Positions 48,277 to 61,255 are shown, counted from the stretch's first letter. The stretch is DNA of 64,000 nt from Geodermatophilus sp. TF02-6 (GCF_003319115.1 NZ_QOHF01000004.1:62001-126000); one strand, 5' to 3'. Translations and numbers: made by a program. The notes: generated by a model from the sequence alone, not told the origin.

Positions 48277-49821
48277 GTGCGCAGTCAAGGGTCGGAGACC
48301 GGACACACCGTGGTCGTCGGCGCGGGGCCGGCGGGTCTCACCGCCGCCTTCGAGCTCACCGAGCGGGACGTCCCCGTCACGGTGCTCGAGGCCGACTCCG
48401 TCGTCGGCGGCATCAGCCGCACGGTGGAGCGGGACGGCTGGCGGTTCGACATCGGTGGGCACCGGTTCTTCACGAAGGTGCCGGCGGTCGAGCGCTGGTG
48501 GCACCGCATGCTGGAGGACGACGAGTTCCTCTCCCGGCCCCGGCTGTCCCGGATCCACTACGCCGGCCGGCTCTTCGACTACCCGCTCAAGCCGGTGAAC
48601 GCCCTGCGCGGTCTCGGCCCGGTCGAGGCGGTGCGCTGCCTGACCTCCTACGTCGCCGCCCGCATCCGGCCGCCGCGCGACCAGAGCCACTTCGAGGGCT
48701 GGGTCTCCGCCCGGTTCGGGCGACGGCTCTACGAGATCTTCTTCAAGACCTACACGGAGAAGGTCTGGGGCATCCCCGCGACGGAGATCCAGGCCGACTG
48801 GGCCGCGCAGCGGATCAAGGACCTCGACCTGTGGCGGGCGGTGTGGCACGCGCTGCGCCCCCAGGCCGGCCGGACGACGATCACCACGCTGATCGACCGG
48901 TTCCAGTACCCCCGCACCGGCCCCGGCCTGATGTGGGAGCGGACGTTGGAGAGGGTGCGCGACGCCGGCGCCGCGGTCCACCTCGACACCCGCGTCACCG
49001 CCGTCCACCGGGACGAGCAGGGCGCGGTGGCGGTGAGCGTGCGCGCCGACCGGACCGGCCGTTCGGCGGGCGGCCGCATCCGGCGGATCGCGGCCGACCA
49101 CGTCATCTCCTCGATGCCGCTGCCCGAGCTGGTGCTGGCGATGGACCCGCCGGCGCCCGACACCGTCCGGGAGGCCGCGCGCGGGCTGTCCCACCGCGAC
49201 TTCCTCACCGTGGCCCTCGTGGTCCCCGAGGAGGCCAGCTTCCCGGACAACTGGATCTACATCCACTCGCCGGAGGTCCGGGTCGGCCGGATCCAGAACT
49301 TCGGCAGCTGGTCGCCGTTCATGGTCAAGGACGGCCGGACCTGCCTGGGGATGGAGTACTTCGTCGACGAGGGCGACGACCTCTGGGACGCCGACGACGA
49401 GGCGCTCGTGCAGCTGGCCACCGACGAGCTGGTCCGGCTGGGGCTGGTGGCCTCCGGCGACCGGGTGGAGCGCGGATTCGTCGTCCGGATGCCGAAGGCC
49501 TACCCGGTCTACGACGCCGGCTACGACGAGCGGGTCGAGGTCATCCGGGCGTGGCTGGCCGAGGCGGTGCCCAACGTCCACCCGGTCGGCCGCAACGGCA
49601 TGCACAAGTACAACAACCAGGACCACTCGATGGTGACGGCGATGCTGACGGTGGAGAACATCGTCGCCGGCGCCGACCACGACGTGTGGTCGGTCAACGT
49701 CGAGGAGGACTACCACGAGAGCGGCGAGGCCTCCTCGTCCGCCGACCGGTCCGGCACGACGACGTCCGGGACCGGGCGGGCCGCGCCCGTCCTGCCCCGC
49801 CGCGGGCCGCGTGCCGCCTAG
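48277..49821 (+). CDS. FAD-dependent oxidoreductase, UDP-galactopyranose mutase/protoporphyrinogen oxidase-like
   Basis: A 514-residue flavoprotein. The dinucleotide loop TVVVGAGPAGLTAAFELTE is followed by VLEADSVVGGISRTVERDG and FDIGGHRFFTKVP, a GGxxR arrangement seen in UDP-galactopyranose mutase-like enzymes. FFKTYTEKVWGIP and NQDHSMVTAMLTVENI near the end fit the same group. GTG at 48277 has GGAGG five bases upstream. It overlaps the GT39-like gene by 11 bp, so a coupled role in a sugar or lipid-linked glycan pathway is plausible; the substrate is unknown. Confidence 0.8.
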   Translation: MRSQGSETGHTVVVGAGPAGLTAAFELTERDVPVTVLEADSVVGGISRTVERDGWRFDIGGHRFFTKVPAVERWWHRMLEDDEFLSRPRLSRIHYAGRLFDYPLKPVNALRGLGPVEAVRCLTSYVAARIRPPRDQSHFEGWVSARFGRRLYEIFFKTYTEKVWGIPATEIQADWAAQRIKDLDLWRAVWHALRPQAGRTTITTLIDRFQYPRTGPGLMWERTLERVRDAGAAVHLDTRVTAVHRDEQGAVAVSVRADRTGRSAGGRIRRIAADHVISSMPLPELVLAMDPPAPDTVREAARGLSHRDFLTVALVVPEEASFPDNWIYIHSPEVRVGRIQNFGSWSPFMVKDGRTCLGMEYFVDEGDDLWDADDEALVQLATDELVRLGLVASGDRVERGFVVRMPKAYPVYDAGYDERVEVIRAWLAEAVPNVHPVGRNGMHKYNNQDHSMVTAMLTVENIVAGADHDVWSVNVEEDYHESGEASSSADRSGTTTSGTGRAAPVLPRRGPRAA

Positions 49822-51487
49822 TCCCGGCGGCGCGGCGGCCGCCGCTCCCGACGCGCCGGCCCGGCCGGCGGCCGACAGCGGCCGGTCGGCGCGCCGCCCG
49901 AGCGCCTGGATCCGGCTCGGCGAGCGCCCCCGGCAGTCCCGGGTCGTCCGGGCGCTGGCCGCCGTGGCGGCCGCAGCCGGGGTCACCGGAGTGGTCGCCC
50001 GCTTCGTCGCGCCGCCGGAGCTGTGGCTGGACGAGGCGCAGAGCGTCGCGATCGCCCGGCTGCCGCTGCCGGACCTGCTGGCCGCGCTCCGCCAGGACGG
50101 CTCGCCCCCGCTGTACTACCTGCTCCTGCACGCCTGGACGGCGCTGTTCGGCTCGGGCGCGACCGCGGTGCGCGCCCTGTCCGCGGTGCTCAGCGTGCTC
50201 ACCCTGCCGCTGGCCTGGCACCTGGCCCGCCGGCTGGCCGGCCGCCGGGTCGCGGTCGCGCTGGTCGTGCTGCTGGCGACGTCGCCGTTCGCCATCCGGT
50301 ACGCCAGCGAGACGCGGATGTACTCGCTGCTGGCGTTCCTGACCGTCCTCGGCGCCGTCGCCGTGGTCGCCGTCCTCCGGCGGGACGGTGCCGGACCGGT
50401 CCTGGGGCTCGGCGCGGTCACCGGGGCCCTGCTGCTGACCCATCTGTGGTCGTTCCACCTGGTCGCGGTCACCGGGCTGCTCGCCCTGGCCGCGCTGCGC
50501 ACCCGTCGACGTGCGGCGTCGCGGGTGCTGACCGGCCTGGCCCTCGGGCTGCTGCTGTTCACCCCCTGGGTGCCCTCCCTGCTGGTGCAGGTGACCCACA
50601 CCGGGACCCCGTGGGCCGAACCGCCGGGCCTGCTCGCCCTGCCCATGGCCCTGGACGCCTGGCGCGGCGGGGGAGCGGTGCGCGCGCACGCCCTGGGGAC
50701 GGCGCTGCTGCTCCTGGCCGCACTCGGCGCGCTGGCCGTGCCCGCCGCCCGCCGCCCCGGCAGCCCCACGGTGCTGCTGCGGCTGCGGCTGCGGCCCTCC
50801 CGCGCGGTCCTGCTGGCGCTGTCCGCGGGCACCCTCGTCGTGGCCGGCCTGGTGAGCCGGCTGACCGGCACCGCGGTCGCCGACCGCTACACCAGCGTCG
50901 CCCTGGTGGCGTTCCTCGCGCTGGTGGCCACCGGGGTGGCTGCCCTGCCCGGCACCCGGGCGCGGGCGGTGGGGCTCGCCCTGGTCGCCGTCCTGGGGGT
51001 GGCCACCGCCGTGCCCGGGCTGACCGCCCCCCGCACGCAGGCCGGGCAGGTGGCCCGCGCGCTGGCCGACGCCGGCCCCGGGGACGTCGTCGTCACCTGT
51101 CCCGACCAGCTCGGCCCCGCTCTGGCCCGCCTGGTGCCGCCGGACCTCGACCTGGTCGTGTACCCGGACCTGCGCCCGGCCGACCGGGTCGACTGGACCG
51201 ACTACGTCGACCGGGTGACCGGTACCCCCTCGGCCACGGTCGCGGCGGAGGTCCTCGAGCGTGCCGGCGACGCGGGGATCTGGGTCGTGACCGGGCTCGG
51301 CTACCGGGTGCCCTCACCGGGCCGGTGCGGCGCCCTGGTGGAGACCCTGGCCGCCGTCCGCGACGAACCCGACCTGGTGGTGGCCGCCGACGCGCGGATC
51401 CCCGAGAGCGACCGGCTCCAGTACTTCCCGCCCGTGCCGGCGGCCGAGCCGGCCCGCCGGAGCGCGGGGGTCGGCGCGGCTGGCTAG
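49811..51487 (+). CDS. GT39/ArnT-like membrane glycosyltransferase
   Basis: A 558-residue polytopic membrane protein. After the first helix (about 46-64) the extracytoplasmic loop has LWLDEAQSVAIARLP with the Asp-Glu pair D74-E75 typical of polyprenyl-phosphate-sugar dependent transferases (PMT/ArnT). ASETRMYSL near residue 160 is also usual for the superfamily. A short soluble C-terminal domain follows the last helix (from about 410). It starts with GTG at 49811 inside the previous gene. Acceptor (protein, lipid or polymer) is unknown. Confidence 0.82.
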   Translation: MPPSPGGAAAAAPDAPARPAADSGRSARRPSAWIRLGERPRQSRVVRALAAVAAAAGVTGVVARFVAPPELWLDEAQSVAIARLPLPDLLAALRQDGSPPLYYLLLHAWTALFGSGATAVRALSAVLSVLTLPLAWHLARRLAGRRVAVALVVLLATSPFAIRYASETRMYSLLAFLTVLGAVAVVAVLRRDGAGPVLGLGAVTGALLLTHLWSFHLVAVTGLLALAALRTRRRAASRVLTGLALGLLLFTPWVPSLLVQVTHTGTPWAEPPGLLALPMALDAWRGGGAVRAHALGTALLLLAALGALAVPAARRPGSPTVLLRLRLRPSRAVLLALSAGTLVVAGLVSRLTGTAVADRYTSVALVAFLALVATGVAALPGTRARAVGLALVAVLGVATAVPGLTAPRTQAGQVARALADAGPGDVVVTCPDQLGPALARLVPPDLDLVVYPDLRPADRVDWTDYVDRVTGTPSATVAAEVLERAGDAGIWVVTGLGYRVPSPGRCGALVETLAAVRDEPDLVVAADARIPESDRLQYFPPVPAAEPARRSAGVGAAG

Positions 51488-51523
51488 GGTGCGGCGACGA
51501 CGACCACCTCCGTGGAGGCCCCC

Positions 51524-52309
51524 ATGACAGCGCCGGAGTTCGTGACCCTGCAGGTGGCCGACGGGGTGGGGACCATCCGCCTCGACCGGCCCAAGATGAA
51601 CGCGATCGACGAGCAGCTGCACCTGGAGGTGCGCGCCGCCGCCGTCGAGGCCGGCCAGCGCGACGACGTGCGCGCCGTCGTCCTCTACGGCGGGGAGCGG
51701 GTCTTCGCCGCCGGCGCCGACATCAAGGCCATGTCGCGGCTCGACGGCCGCAGCATGGTGGCCTGGGGCCGCGAGCTGACCGGCTCCTTCACCGCCGTGG
51801 CCCAGGTGCCCAAGCCGGTCATCGCCGCGATCACCGGCTACGCCCTGGGCGGCGGCTACGAGCTGGCGCTGTGCGCGGACTTCCGGGTGATGGGCGCCGG
51901 CGCCAAGGTCGGCCAGCCGGAGATCCTGCTGGGCGTCATCCCCGGCGCGGGCGGCACCCAGCGGCTGGCCCGCCTGGTCGGGCCGGCCAAGGCCAAGGAC
52001 CTGGTCTTCACCGGGCGGCACGTCGGGGCCGAGGAGGCGCTGGAGATCGGGTTGGCCGACGCCGTCGTCCCCGACGAGGAGGTGTACGACACGGCGGTGG
52101 CGATGGCCCGCAAGTTCGCCGCCGGCCCGCCGCTGGCGCTGGCCGCGGCCAAGCGGGCCGTCGACGAGGGCCTGGACCTGCCGCTCGCGCAGGGGCTGGC
52201 CCTGGAGAGCCGGCTGTTCGCCGAGCTGTTCGACACCGAGGACCAGGAGGCCGGCATGCGCTCGTTCCTGGAGAACGGTCCGGGGAAGGCCACCTTCACC
52301 GGCCGGTGA
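51524..52309 (+). CDS. Enoyl-CoA hydratase (crotonase)
   Basis: Reversible hydration of enoyl-CoA, for example crotonyl-CoA to 3-hydroxybutyryl-CoA. It has 261 residues. The oxyanion hole (FAAGADIKAM; GGGYELAL) and both catalytic glutamates, E113 and E133 (QPEILLGVIPGAGGTQRL), are present, unlike the homologue at 11306. ATG at 51524 has GGAGG at 51514-51518. It lies 163 bp upstream of etfB. It could supply the crotonase step of the ethylmalonyl-CoA route or of fatty acid oxidation. In mycobacteria an echA gene is also found near etfBA. Confidence 0.92.
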   Translation: MTAPEFVTLQVADGVGTIRLDRPKMNAIDEQLHLEVRAAAVEAGQRDDVRAVVLYGGERVFAAGADIKAMSRLDGRSMVAWGRELTGSFTAVAQVPKPVIAAITGYALGGGYELALCADFRVMGAGAKVGQPEILLGVIPGAGGTQRLARLVGPAKAKDLVFTGRHVGAEEALEIGLADAVVPDEEVYDTAVAMARKFAAGPPLALAAAKRAVDEGLDLPLAQGLALESRLFAELFDTEDQEAGMRSFLENGPGKATFTGR

Positions 52310-52389
52310 CCGGACGGCGGCCCGACCGTCGCCGACCGACGGGGCCACCCCGGTGACGTGGGTCACCGGTACCCGTGGGGGCCTCCCCG

Positions 52390-52403
52390 TTACCCGGCGG
52401 TAA
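52390..52403 (+). promoter_or_regulatory. Operator candidate TTACC-N4-GGTAA, site 4 (etfBA)
   Basis: TTACCCGGCGGTAA is the best copy in the window, with both half-sites exact. It lies 69 bp before the etfB ATG. Its right half merges into TAACCT, a possible -10. Confidence 0.65.
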
Positions 52404-52472
52404 CCTCCACTATCGGAGCAGGCGGGCGTGCCGCCCGCACCCGAAGGCCCCAGCGCGGAGGTAGGTCTGGCG

Positions 52473-53252
52473 ATGGAGATCGTCGTTCTGGTCAAGCAGG
52501 TCCCCGACTCCGGCAGCGAGCGCAGCCTGGATCCGGCGGACAACACCGTCGCCCGAGGGAGCGCGGACAACGTCGTCAACGAGATCGACGAGTACGCCAT
52601 CGAGGAGGCCCTGGTCCTCAAGGAGGCCCACGGTGGTGAGGTGACCGTGCTGACCGTCGGGCCGGAGTCGGCGGCCGATGCGATCCGCAAGGCGCTGTCG
52701 ATGGGCGCGGACAAGGCGGTGCACGTGGTCGATGACGCCATCCACGGCGCGTGCGCTCCGCAGACCTCGGCGATCCTGGCCGCCGCGCTGGGGCAGCTTT
52801 CCTACGACATCGTGCTCTGCGGTGCGGAGTCCACCGACGGGCAGCTGTCGGTGATGGCGGCGCTGCTCAGTGAGCGGCTGGGTATCCCGGCGCTGTCCGG
52901 GGCCCGCAAGCTCACCGTGGAGGGCGGGATGGCCCGGGTGGAGCGGCAGACCGACACCGGCTACTGGGCGATCGAGGCGCCGCTGCCGGCGATCGTGTCG
53001 GTCTGGGACACCATCAACGAGCCGCGCTACCCCTCCTTCAAGGGCATCATGGCCGCCAAGAAGAAGCCGGTGACCAAGCTGGGCCTGGCCGAGGTGGGCA
53101 TCGACCCGGCCACGGTGGGCCTGGCCAGTGCGACGTCCCAGGTGCTCGACTTCGCCGGCCGCCCGCCCAAGGGCGTCGGGGTCAAGGTCGCCGACGAGGG
53201 CGACGGCGCCGCCCAGCTGGTCGACTTCCTGGCCGGCCAGAAGATCGTCTGA
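52473..53252 (+). CDS. etfB: Electron transfer flavoprotein, beta subunit
   Basis: With EtfA, accepts electrons from acyl-CoA dehydrogenases and passes them to the respiratory chain. It has 259 residues. The N-terminus MEIVVLVKQVPDSGSERSL, the NEIDEYAIEEAL segment and VLTVGPESAADAIRKALSMGAD are typical. The ATG at 52473 is preferred to the upstream in-frame start because GGAGG is at 52457-52461 and family proteins begin here. It is followed by etfA after 33 bp. Control by the site at 52390 is likely. Confidence 0.96.
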   Translation: MEIVVLVKQVPDSGSERSLDPADNTVARGSADNVVNEIDEYAIEEALVLKEAHGGEVTVLTVGPESAADAIRKALSMGADKAVHVVDDAIHGACAPQTSAILAAALGQLSYDIVLCGAESTDGQLSVMAALLSERLGIPALSGARKLTVEGGMARVERQTDTGYWAIEAPLPAIVSVWDTINEPRYPSFKGIMAAKKKPVTKLGLAEVGIDPATVGLASATSQVLDFAGRPPKGVGVKVADEGDGAAQLVDFLAGQKIV

Positions 53253-53285
53253 CCCGGATCGAACGCGGGAGAGGAGACGGAAGTC

Positions 53286-54251
53286 ATGGCAGAGGTGCTG
53301 GTCCTGGCCGAGCTGAACCCGGCCGGGGAGGGGGTGCTCAAGACCACCCTGGAGGCACTGACCGCCGCCCGCGCGCTGGGCGAGCCCTCGGCGGTCGTGG
53401 TCGGCGCCCCGGGTGCGGCCGAAGGTGCCAGGGACGTGCTGGCCGAGTACGGCGCGGCGAGGGTCTACGTCGCCGAATCGCCGGAGATCGACGAGTACCT
53501 GATCGCGCCCAAGGCCGAGGTGCTCGCGACGCTGGTGGCCGAGAGGTCCCCGGCGGCGGTGGTCATCCCCTCCTCGCCGGAGGGCAAGGAGATCGCCGGG
53601 CGGCTGGCGGTCAAGACCGGCTCGGGCTTCCTGACCGACGTGGTCGACATCGCTGCTGACGGCACCGCGACCCAGGTCGCCTTCGCCGGGGCGACGATCG
53701 TGCACTCGAAGGTGACCGTCGGCATCCCCATCTACACGGTGCGCGGCAACTCGGTCACCCCCACCCCGGCGCCGGCTGCCGCAGACGTGGAGCAGGTGCC
53801 GGTGCAGATCTCCGAGCAGGCCAAGGCCACCCGGGTGGTCGACCGGGTGGTGGAGCAGAAGAGCAGCCGCCCGGTGCTCACCGAGGCGGCGATCGTGGTC
53901 TCCGGTGGCCGCGGGGTGGCCTCGGCGGAGAACTTCTCGATCATCGAGGCCCTCGCCGACTCCCTGGGCGCGGCGGTCGGCGCCTCCCGCGCCGCGGTCG
54001 ACTCCGGCTACTACCCGCACACCTTCCAGGTGGGGCAGACCGGCAAGACCGTCTCTCCGCAGCTCTACATCGCGGTGGGCATCTCCGGGGCGATCCAGCA
54101 CCGGGCGGGTATGCAGACCTCGAAGATGATCGTGGCGGTCAACAAGGATCCCGAGGCGCCGATCTTCGAGCTGGCCGACTTCGGCGTGGTCGGCGACCTG
54201 AACACCGTCGTCCCCCAGGCCACCGAGCAGATCCAGGCCCGCAAGGGCTGA
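53286..54251 (+). CDS. etfA: Electron transfer flavoprotein, alpha subunit
   Basis: FAD-carrying subunit of ETF; 321 residues. The C-terminal FAD domain shows [32 protein letters not shown] and [18 protein letters not shown], the standard flavin-binding segments. ATG at 53286 follows GGAGAGGAGACGG. It ends before a strong hairpin at 54276. Methylsuccinyl-CoA dehydrogenase, a later enzyme of the ethylmalonyl-CoA pathway, is known to use ETF, which would explain the shared operator. Confidence 0.96.
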   Translation: MAEVLVLAELNPAGEGVLKTTLEALTAARALGEPSAVVVGAPGAAEGARDVLAEYGAARVYVAESPEIDEYLIAPKAEVLATLVAERSPAAVVIPSSPEGKEIAGRLAVKTGSGFLTDVVDIAADGTATQVAFAGATIVHSKVTVGIPIYTVRGNSVTPTPAPAAADVEQVPVQISEQAKATRVVDRVVEQKSSRPVLTEAAIVVSGGRGVASAENFSIIEALADSLGAAVGASRAAVDSGYYPHTFQVGQTGKTVSPQLYIAVGISGAIQHRAGMQTSKMIVAVNKDPEAPIFELADFGVVGDLNTVVPQATEQIQARKG

Positions 54252-54275
54252 GCGAGGCGCCCGGCACGGTCCGCT

Positions 54276-54316
54276 GCCGTCGAGCGCCGTCCCCTCCCGG
54301 GGCGGCGCTCGACGGC
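54276..54316 (+). terminator. etfBA terminator
   Basis: A perfect 14-bp stem, GCCGTCGAGCGCCG at 54276-54289 and its complement at 54303-54316, encloses a 13-base loop 24 bp after the etfA stop. Confidence 0.85.
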
Positions 54317-54433
54317 TGTCCGGACCGGGAAGCCGCCGGGCCGTGCGGTGGTTGGCGCGGAGGTGGACGTGGACGGCTCCTCCGACCGGCCGGCGGCAGC
54401 GGGCGCCGGCGGGCGCGCGACTACATTGGCGAG

Positions 54434-54739
54434 GTGGCCGAGCTCGCGAGGTCACGCGGGAACACAGCATGACGGTCACGTGGCCGACGAGCGCCAGCGA
54501 GGAGGGCCGGTGACCGAGCTCGCGAGGTCACCCAGGGGCGCAGCACCCCAGGTCACGTGGCCGACGAGCGCCAGCAGGAGGGCCGGTGACCGAGCTCGCG
54601 AGGTCACCCAGGGGCGCAGCACCCCAGGTCACGTGGCCGACGAGCGCCAGCGAGGAGGGCCGGTGACCGAGCTCGCGAGGTCACCCAGGGGCGCAGCACC
54701 CCAGGTCACGTGGCCGACGAGCGCCAGCGAGGAGGGCAG
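54434..54739 (+). repeat. 77-bp tandem repeat array upstream of iscS
   Basis: Three complete units and partial ones at both ends. The anchor GTCACGTGGCCGACGAGCGC recurs at 54475, 54552, 54628 and 54705, giving spacings of 77, 76 and 77 bp (one unit lacks a G). Each unit contains a GAGGAGGG ribosome site, then GTGACCGAGCTCGCGAGGTCA; the last copy of the ribosome site and GTGACC is the actual start of iscS. A diverged unit precedes the array from 54434. The spacers are part of the unit, so this is not a CRISPR. Confidence 0.92.
54586..54666 (+). CDS. Repeat-encoded small ORF 2 (26 residues)
   Basis: Within the tandem array. It starts at GTG behind GGAGGG and encodes a 26-residue peptide beginning [14 protein letters not shown] and ending SASEEGR. 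Its TGA overlaps the GTG of the next identical ORF (GTGA). It is likely translated if the array is transcribed; a function of the peptide itself is doubtful. Confidence 0.35.
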   Translation: MTELARSPRGAAPQVTWPTSASEEGR

Positions 54740-54743
54740 GTGA
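54663..54743 (+). CDS. Repeat-encoded small ORF 3 (26 residues), overlapping the iscS start
   Basis: Same peptide as the preceding unit. It has GAGGAGGG upstream and its TGA at 54741-54743 overlaps the iscS GTG at 54740, which predicts translational coupling from this leader into iscS. Confidence 0.4.
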   Translation: MTELARSPRGAAPQVTWPTSASEEGR

Positions 54744-55939
54744 CCTACCTCGACCACGCGGCGACCACGCCGGTGCTCCCCGAGGTGGTGGCTGCGATGA
54801 CCGAGCAGCTGGGCCGCGTGGGGAACGCCTCGTCGCTGCACGCCAGCGGCCGCGCCGCGCGCCGCGTCGCCGAGCAGTCGCGGGAGCGGCTGGCCGAGGC
54901 GCTCGGCGCCCGTCCGTCGGAGGTGCTGTTCACCGCCGGGGGGACCGAGGGCGACAACCTCGCCGTGAAGGGGCTCTTCTGGGCCCGTCGCGAGGTCGAC
55001 TCGCGCCGACGGCGCATCGTGGCGAGCCCCGCCGAGCACCACGCCGTCCTGGACAGCGTCGAGTGGCTGGCCAAGCACGAGGGGGCCGACATCACCTGGC
55101 TCGCGGTCGAGCCGACCGGCCGGGTGGCCCCCGAGGCGCTGCGGACGGCCCTCGGCACGGCCGAGGACGTCGCGCTGGCCAGCGTCATGTGGGCCAACAA
55201 CGAGGTCGGCACGGTCAGCGACCTGGCCGCCCTCGCCGAGGTCGCGCACGCCGTCGGCGTCCCGCTGCACACCGACGCCGTCCAGGCCGTCGGGCAGGTG
55301 CCGGTCGACTTCGGGGCCAGCGGGGTCGACGCGCTGAGCATGACCGGGCACAAGCTCGGCGGCCCGATGGCCGCCGGGGTGCTGCTGCTGCGCCGTGACA
55401 CCGAGTGCATGCCGCTGCTGCACGGCGGCGGGCAGGAGCGTGACGTGCGCTCGGGGACGTTGGACGTCGCCGCGATCGTCGGGCTGCAGGTGGCCACGTG
55501 CACCGCCGTCGGCAGCCGGGAGGAACGCGCCGCGCGGCTGGCCGCGCTGCGCGACCGGCTGGTGGCGGGCGTGATGGCGCAGGTGCCGGACGTGCAGCTC
55601 AACGGTGCCCCGTTGGACGACGTCGTCGCCGGCGGGCCCGGCCGGCTGCCCGGCAACGCGCACCTGTCGTTCCCCGGTGCCGAGGGGGACGCGCTGCTCA
55701 TGCTGCTCGACGCCCGCGGTGTGGAGTGCTCCACCGGGTCGGCCTGCAGCGCCGGCGTCGCCCGGCCCAGCCACGTGCTGCTCGCCGTCGGCGCCGATCC
55801 GGACCGCGCCCGCAGCTCGCTGCGGTTCTCCTTCGGGCACACCTCGGTCGAGGAGGACGTCGACGCGGTGCTCGACGTGATCGGCCCGGTGGTGGAGCGG
55901 GCCCGTCGTGCGGGGCTGGGCCGGGGCGACAAGGAGTGA
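54740..55939 (+). CDS. iscS: Cysteine desulfurase
   Basis: PLP enzyme taking sulfur from cysteine for Fe-S clusters and for tRNA thiolation by the next gene product. It has 399 residues. It begins [15 protein letters not shown], has [10 protein letters not shown] with the PLP lysine, and the mobile-loop catalytic Cys in [11 protein letters not shown]. The GTG at 54740 is defined by GAGGAGGG and by the family start. The end of the tandem array provides both ribosome site and start codon. The downstream mnmA follows after 88 bp, the usual pairing. Confidence 0.95.
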   Translation: MTYLDHAATTPVLPEVVAAMTEQLGRVGNASSLHASGRAARRVAEQSRERLAEALGARPSEVLFTAGGTEGDNLAVKGLFWARREVDSRRRRIVASPAEHHAVLDSVEWLAKHEGADITWLAVEPTGRVAPEALRTALGTAEDVALASVMWANNEVGTVSDLAALAEVAHAVGVPLHTDAVQAVGQVPVDFGASGVDALSMTGHKLGGPMAAGVLLLRRDTECMPLLHGGGQERDVRSGTLDVAAIVGLQVATCTAVGSREERAARLAALRDRLVAGVMAQVPDVQLNGAPLDDVVAGGPGRLPGNAHLSFPGAEGDALLMLLDARGVECSTGSACSAGVARPSHVLLAVGADPDRARSSLRFSFGHTSVEEDVDAVLDVIGPVVERARRAGLGRGDKE

Positions 55940-56027
55940 GCACGGCAGCGAGGGGGGGCACCTCCCGCTTGCGGGGGACTGCGAGCGAGGAGCGCAACGA
56001 CCGCGGAGCCCGGTGGAGGGCTGGCCG

Positions 56028-57116
56028 ATGAGGCTGCTCGCCGCGATGAGCGGTGGCGTGGACTCGGCCGTGGCCGCGGCGCTGGCCGTCGACGCCGGGC
56101 ACGACGTCACCGGCGTCCACCTCGCCCTCTCCCCGGACCGGCAGACCCTGCGCAGCGGCGCCCGCGGGTGCTGCAGCGTCGAGGACGCGCACGACGCCCG
56201 CCGGGTCGCCGACGAGCTCGGCATCCCGTTCTACGTCTGGGACCTGGCCGAGCGGTTCACCGAGGACGTCGTCGACGACTTCGTCGCCGAGTACGCCGCC
56301 GGGCGCACCCCCAACCCGTGCCTGCGCTGCAACGAGCGGGTCAAGTTCGCCGCGGTGCTGGACCGGGCGCAGGCCCTGGGCTTCGACGCCGTCGTCACCG
56401 GCCACCACGCGCGGCTGGTAGACGGCGAGCTGCGGCGCTCCGTGGACGCGGGCAAGGACCAGTCCTACGTGCTCGCCGTCCTGACCGCGCAGCAGCTGGC
56501 GGGTGCGGTCTTCCCGCTGGGGTCGATGACCAAGCAGCGGGTGCGCCAGATCGCCGCCGAGCGCGGGTTCGCCGTGGCGACCAAGGCCGACTCCCACGAC
56601 ATCTGCTTCATCCCCGACGGCGACACCCGCGGCTTCCTGGCCCGGCGCCTGGGAGAGCGGCCCGGGCCGGTCGTCGACGCGGCCACCGGCGCGACGGTGG
56701 GGGAGCACGCCGGCACGTACGGGTTCACCGTCGGGCAGCGCCGCGGTCTCGGCGCCGCGGTCGGCGACTCCCGACCGCGCTACGTGCTGGGCATCGAGCC
56801 GGTGACCCGCACGGTGACCATCGGCACCGCCGACCTCGCCGGGGTCGGCGAGGTCCGCACCGCCGCGCCCACCTGGACCGGCCCGGCGCCGCAGCTGCCG
56901 GCGCGCGCCGAGGTGCAGCTGCGCGCCCACGGCACGCCGGTGCCGTGCGAGGTCACGGCCGGGGACGGCGGCGGCCTGCGCCTGCTGCTCGACGAGCAGC
57001 AGCGCGGTGTGGCGCCGGGGCAGTCGGCGGTGCTCTACGCCCCCGACGCCGAACGCGGTGACCTGGTGCTCGGCCAGGGCACGGTGGTCGCCGCGAGCCG
57101 GCGCGTTCCCGCCTGA
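56028..57116 (+). CDS. mnmA: tRNA-specific 2-thiouridylase
   Basis: Thiolates U34 of tRNA for Lys, Glu and Gln using sulfur from the desulfurase. It has 362 residues. The PP-loop [10 protein letters not shown] is at residues 8-17, and the catalytic cysteines are C98 (NPCLRCN) and C193 ([10 protein letters not shown]). The C-terminal beta-barrel follows. ATG at 56028 has GGAGG at 56014-56018. It is downstream of iscS, the sulfur donor. The stop is followed at once by a repeat copy. Confidence 0.95.
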   Translation: MRLLAAMSGGVDSAVAAALAVDAGHDVTGVHLALSPDRQTLRSGARGCCSVEDAHDARRVADELGIPFYVWDLAERFTEDVVDDFVAEYAAGRTPNPCLRCNERVKFAAVLDRAQALGFDAVVTGHHARLVDGELRRSVDAGKDQSYVLAVLTAQQLAGAVFPLGSMTKQRVRQIAAERGFAVATKADSHDICFIPDGDTRGFLARRLGERPGPVVDAATGATVGEHAGTYGFTVGQRRGLGAAVGDSRPRYVLGIEPVTRTVTIGTADLAGVGEVRTAAPTWTGPAPQLPARAEVQLRAHGTPVPCEVTAGDGGGLRLLLDEQQRGVAPGQSAVLYAPDAERGDLVLGQGTVVAASRRVPA

Positions 57117-60509
<3,393 letters not shown>

Positions 60510-60534
60510 AGGACCCTGAAGGGGGCCAGCGGAG

Positions 60535-61255
60535 TCAGCCCGGCCGCCGCCAGACCGACACGTGCGAGCGGCTCTCGTTCGTGAACGACCGGCGGTCCCA
60601 GCCGCCCCACCGCGCCTCGAGCTCCATCCCGGCCATCAGGTCGAGCTCGGCCGGCACACGTAGCGGAACGGGATCGAGGTGACGCGCCACCGCCCGTCAG
60701 TGAACACCTGGTGGTGGGAGACCAGGCCCTGCCCGGCGACGTCGTACTCGTCGAACCCCAGCGGCGTGGGTGACACGTGGAAGGGACGGGCGGACTCCCC
60801 GGGCGGCAGCCGCCGGAGGTCAGGGACGCCGACCTCGATGACGAACCGCCCACTGGGCTCCAGGTGCCTCGCGACGTCGGCGAAGCCGGCGACCTGCTTC
60901 TCCTGGGTCGTCAGGTTCAGGCTCGTGTCGAACACGAAGTAGGCGAGGGAGAAGGTCGCCCCCACCACGATGGCGGCGAAGTCGCCCGTCGTGACGGGGA
61001 TCCGCTCGGCCCCGGCTTGGCCCGCAGCTGCGCCACCATGTCGGGGGACAGGTCGATGCTGTGCACGTGGATGCCGCGGTCGCGCAGCGGCAGTGCGATC
61101 CGGCCGGTTCCGATGCCGAGCTCCAGCGCGGCACCGCCGTCTGCCAGCTCGGCCAGCAGGTCCACCGCCGGACCGACTGCCGCCGGTTCGAACATCTCGG
61201 CTGCCGACTCGTCGTAGTGTTCCGCGATCCACCCAGCGAAGTGGTCGACGGCCAT
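60535..61255 (-). pseudogene. Class I SAM-dependent methyltransferase, frameshifted
   Basis: Read on the minus strand from ATG 61255. The first part has the SAM-binding motif ALELGIGTGRIALPLRDRG and SIDLSPDMVAQLRAKPG. Near 61011-61015 the frame changes (one G missing from a G run), continuing ERIPVTTGDFAAIVVGATF and LAYFVFDTSLNLTTQEKQ. Near 60658-60663 an extra TG (TACGTGTGCCGG) shifts it again, and the end reads GWDRRSFTNESRSHVSVWRR before a stop at 60535-60537. Repairing both gives about 239 residues, full length for the family. It is either a recent pseudogene or two sequencing errors. Confidence 0.8.

Noticed and set aside
54434..54739. Repeat array as a possible CRISPR
   Set aside because: The units are nearly identical over their full 77 bp with no unique spacers, and no cas genes are nearby.
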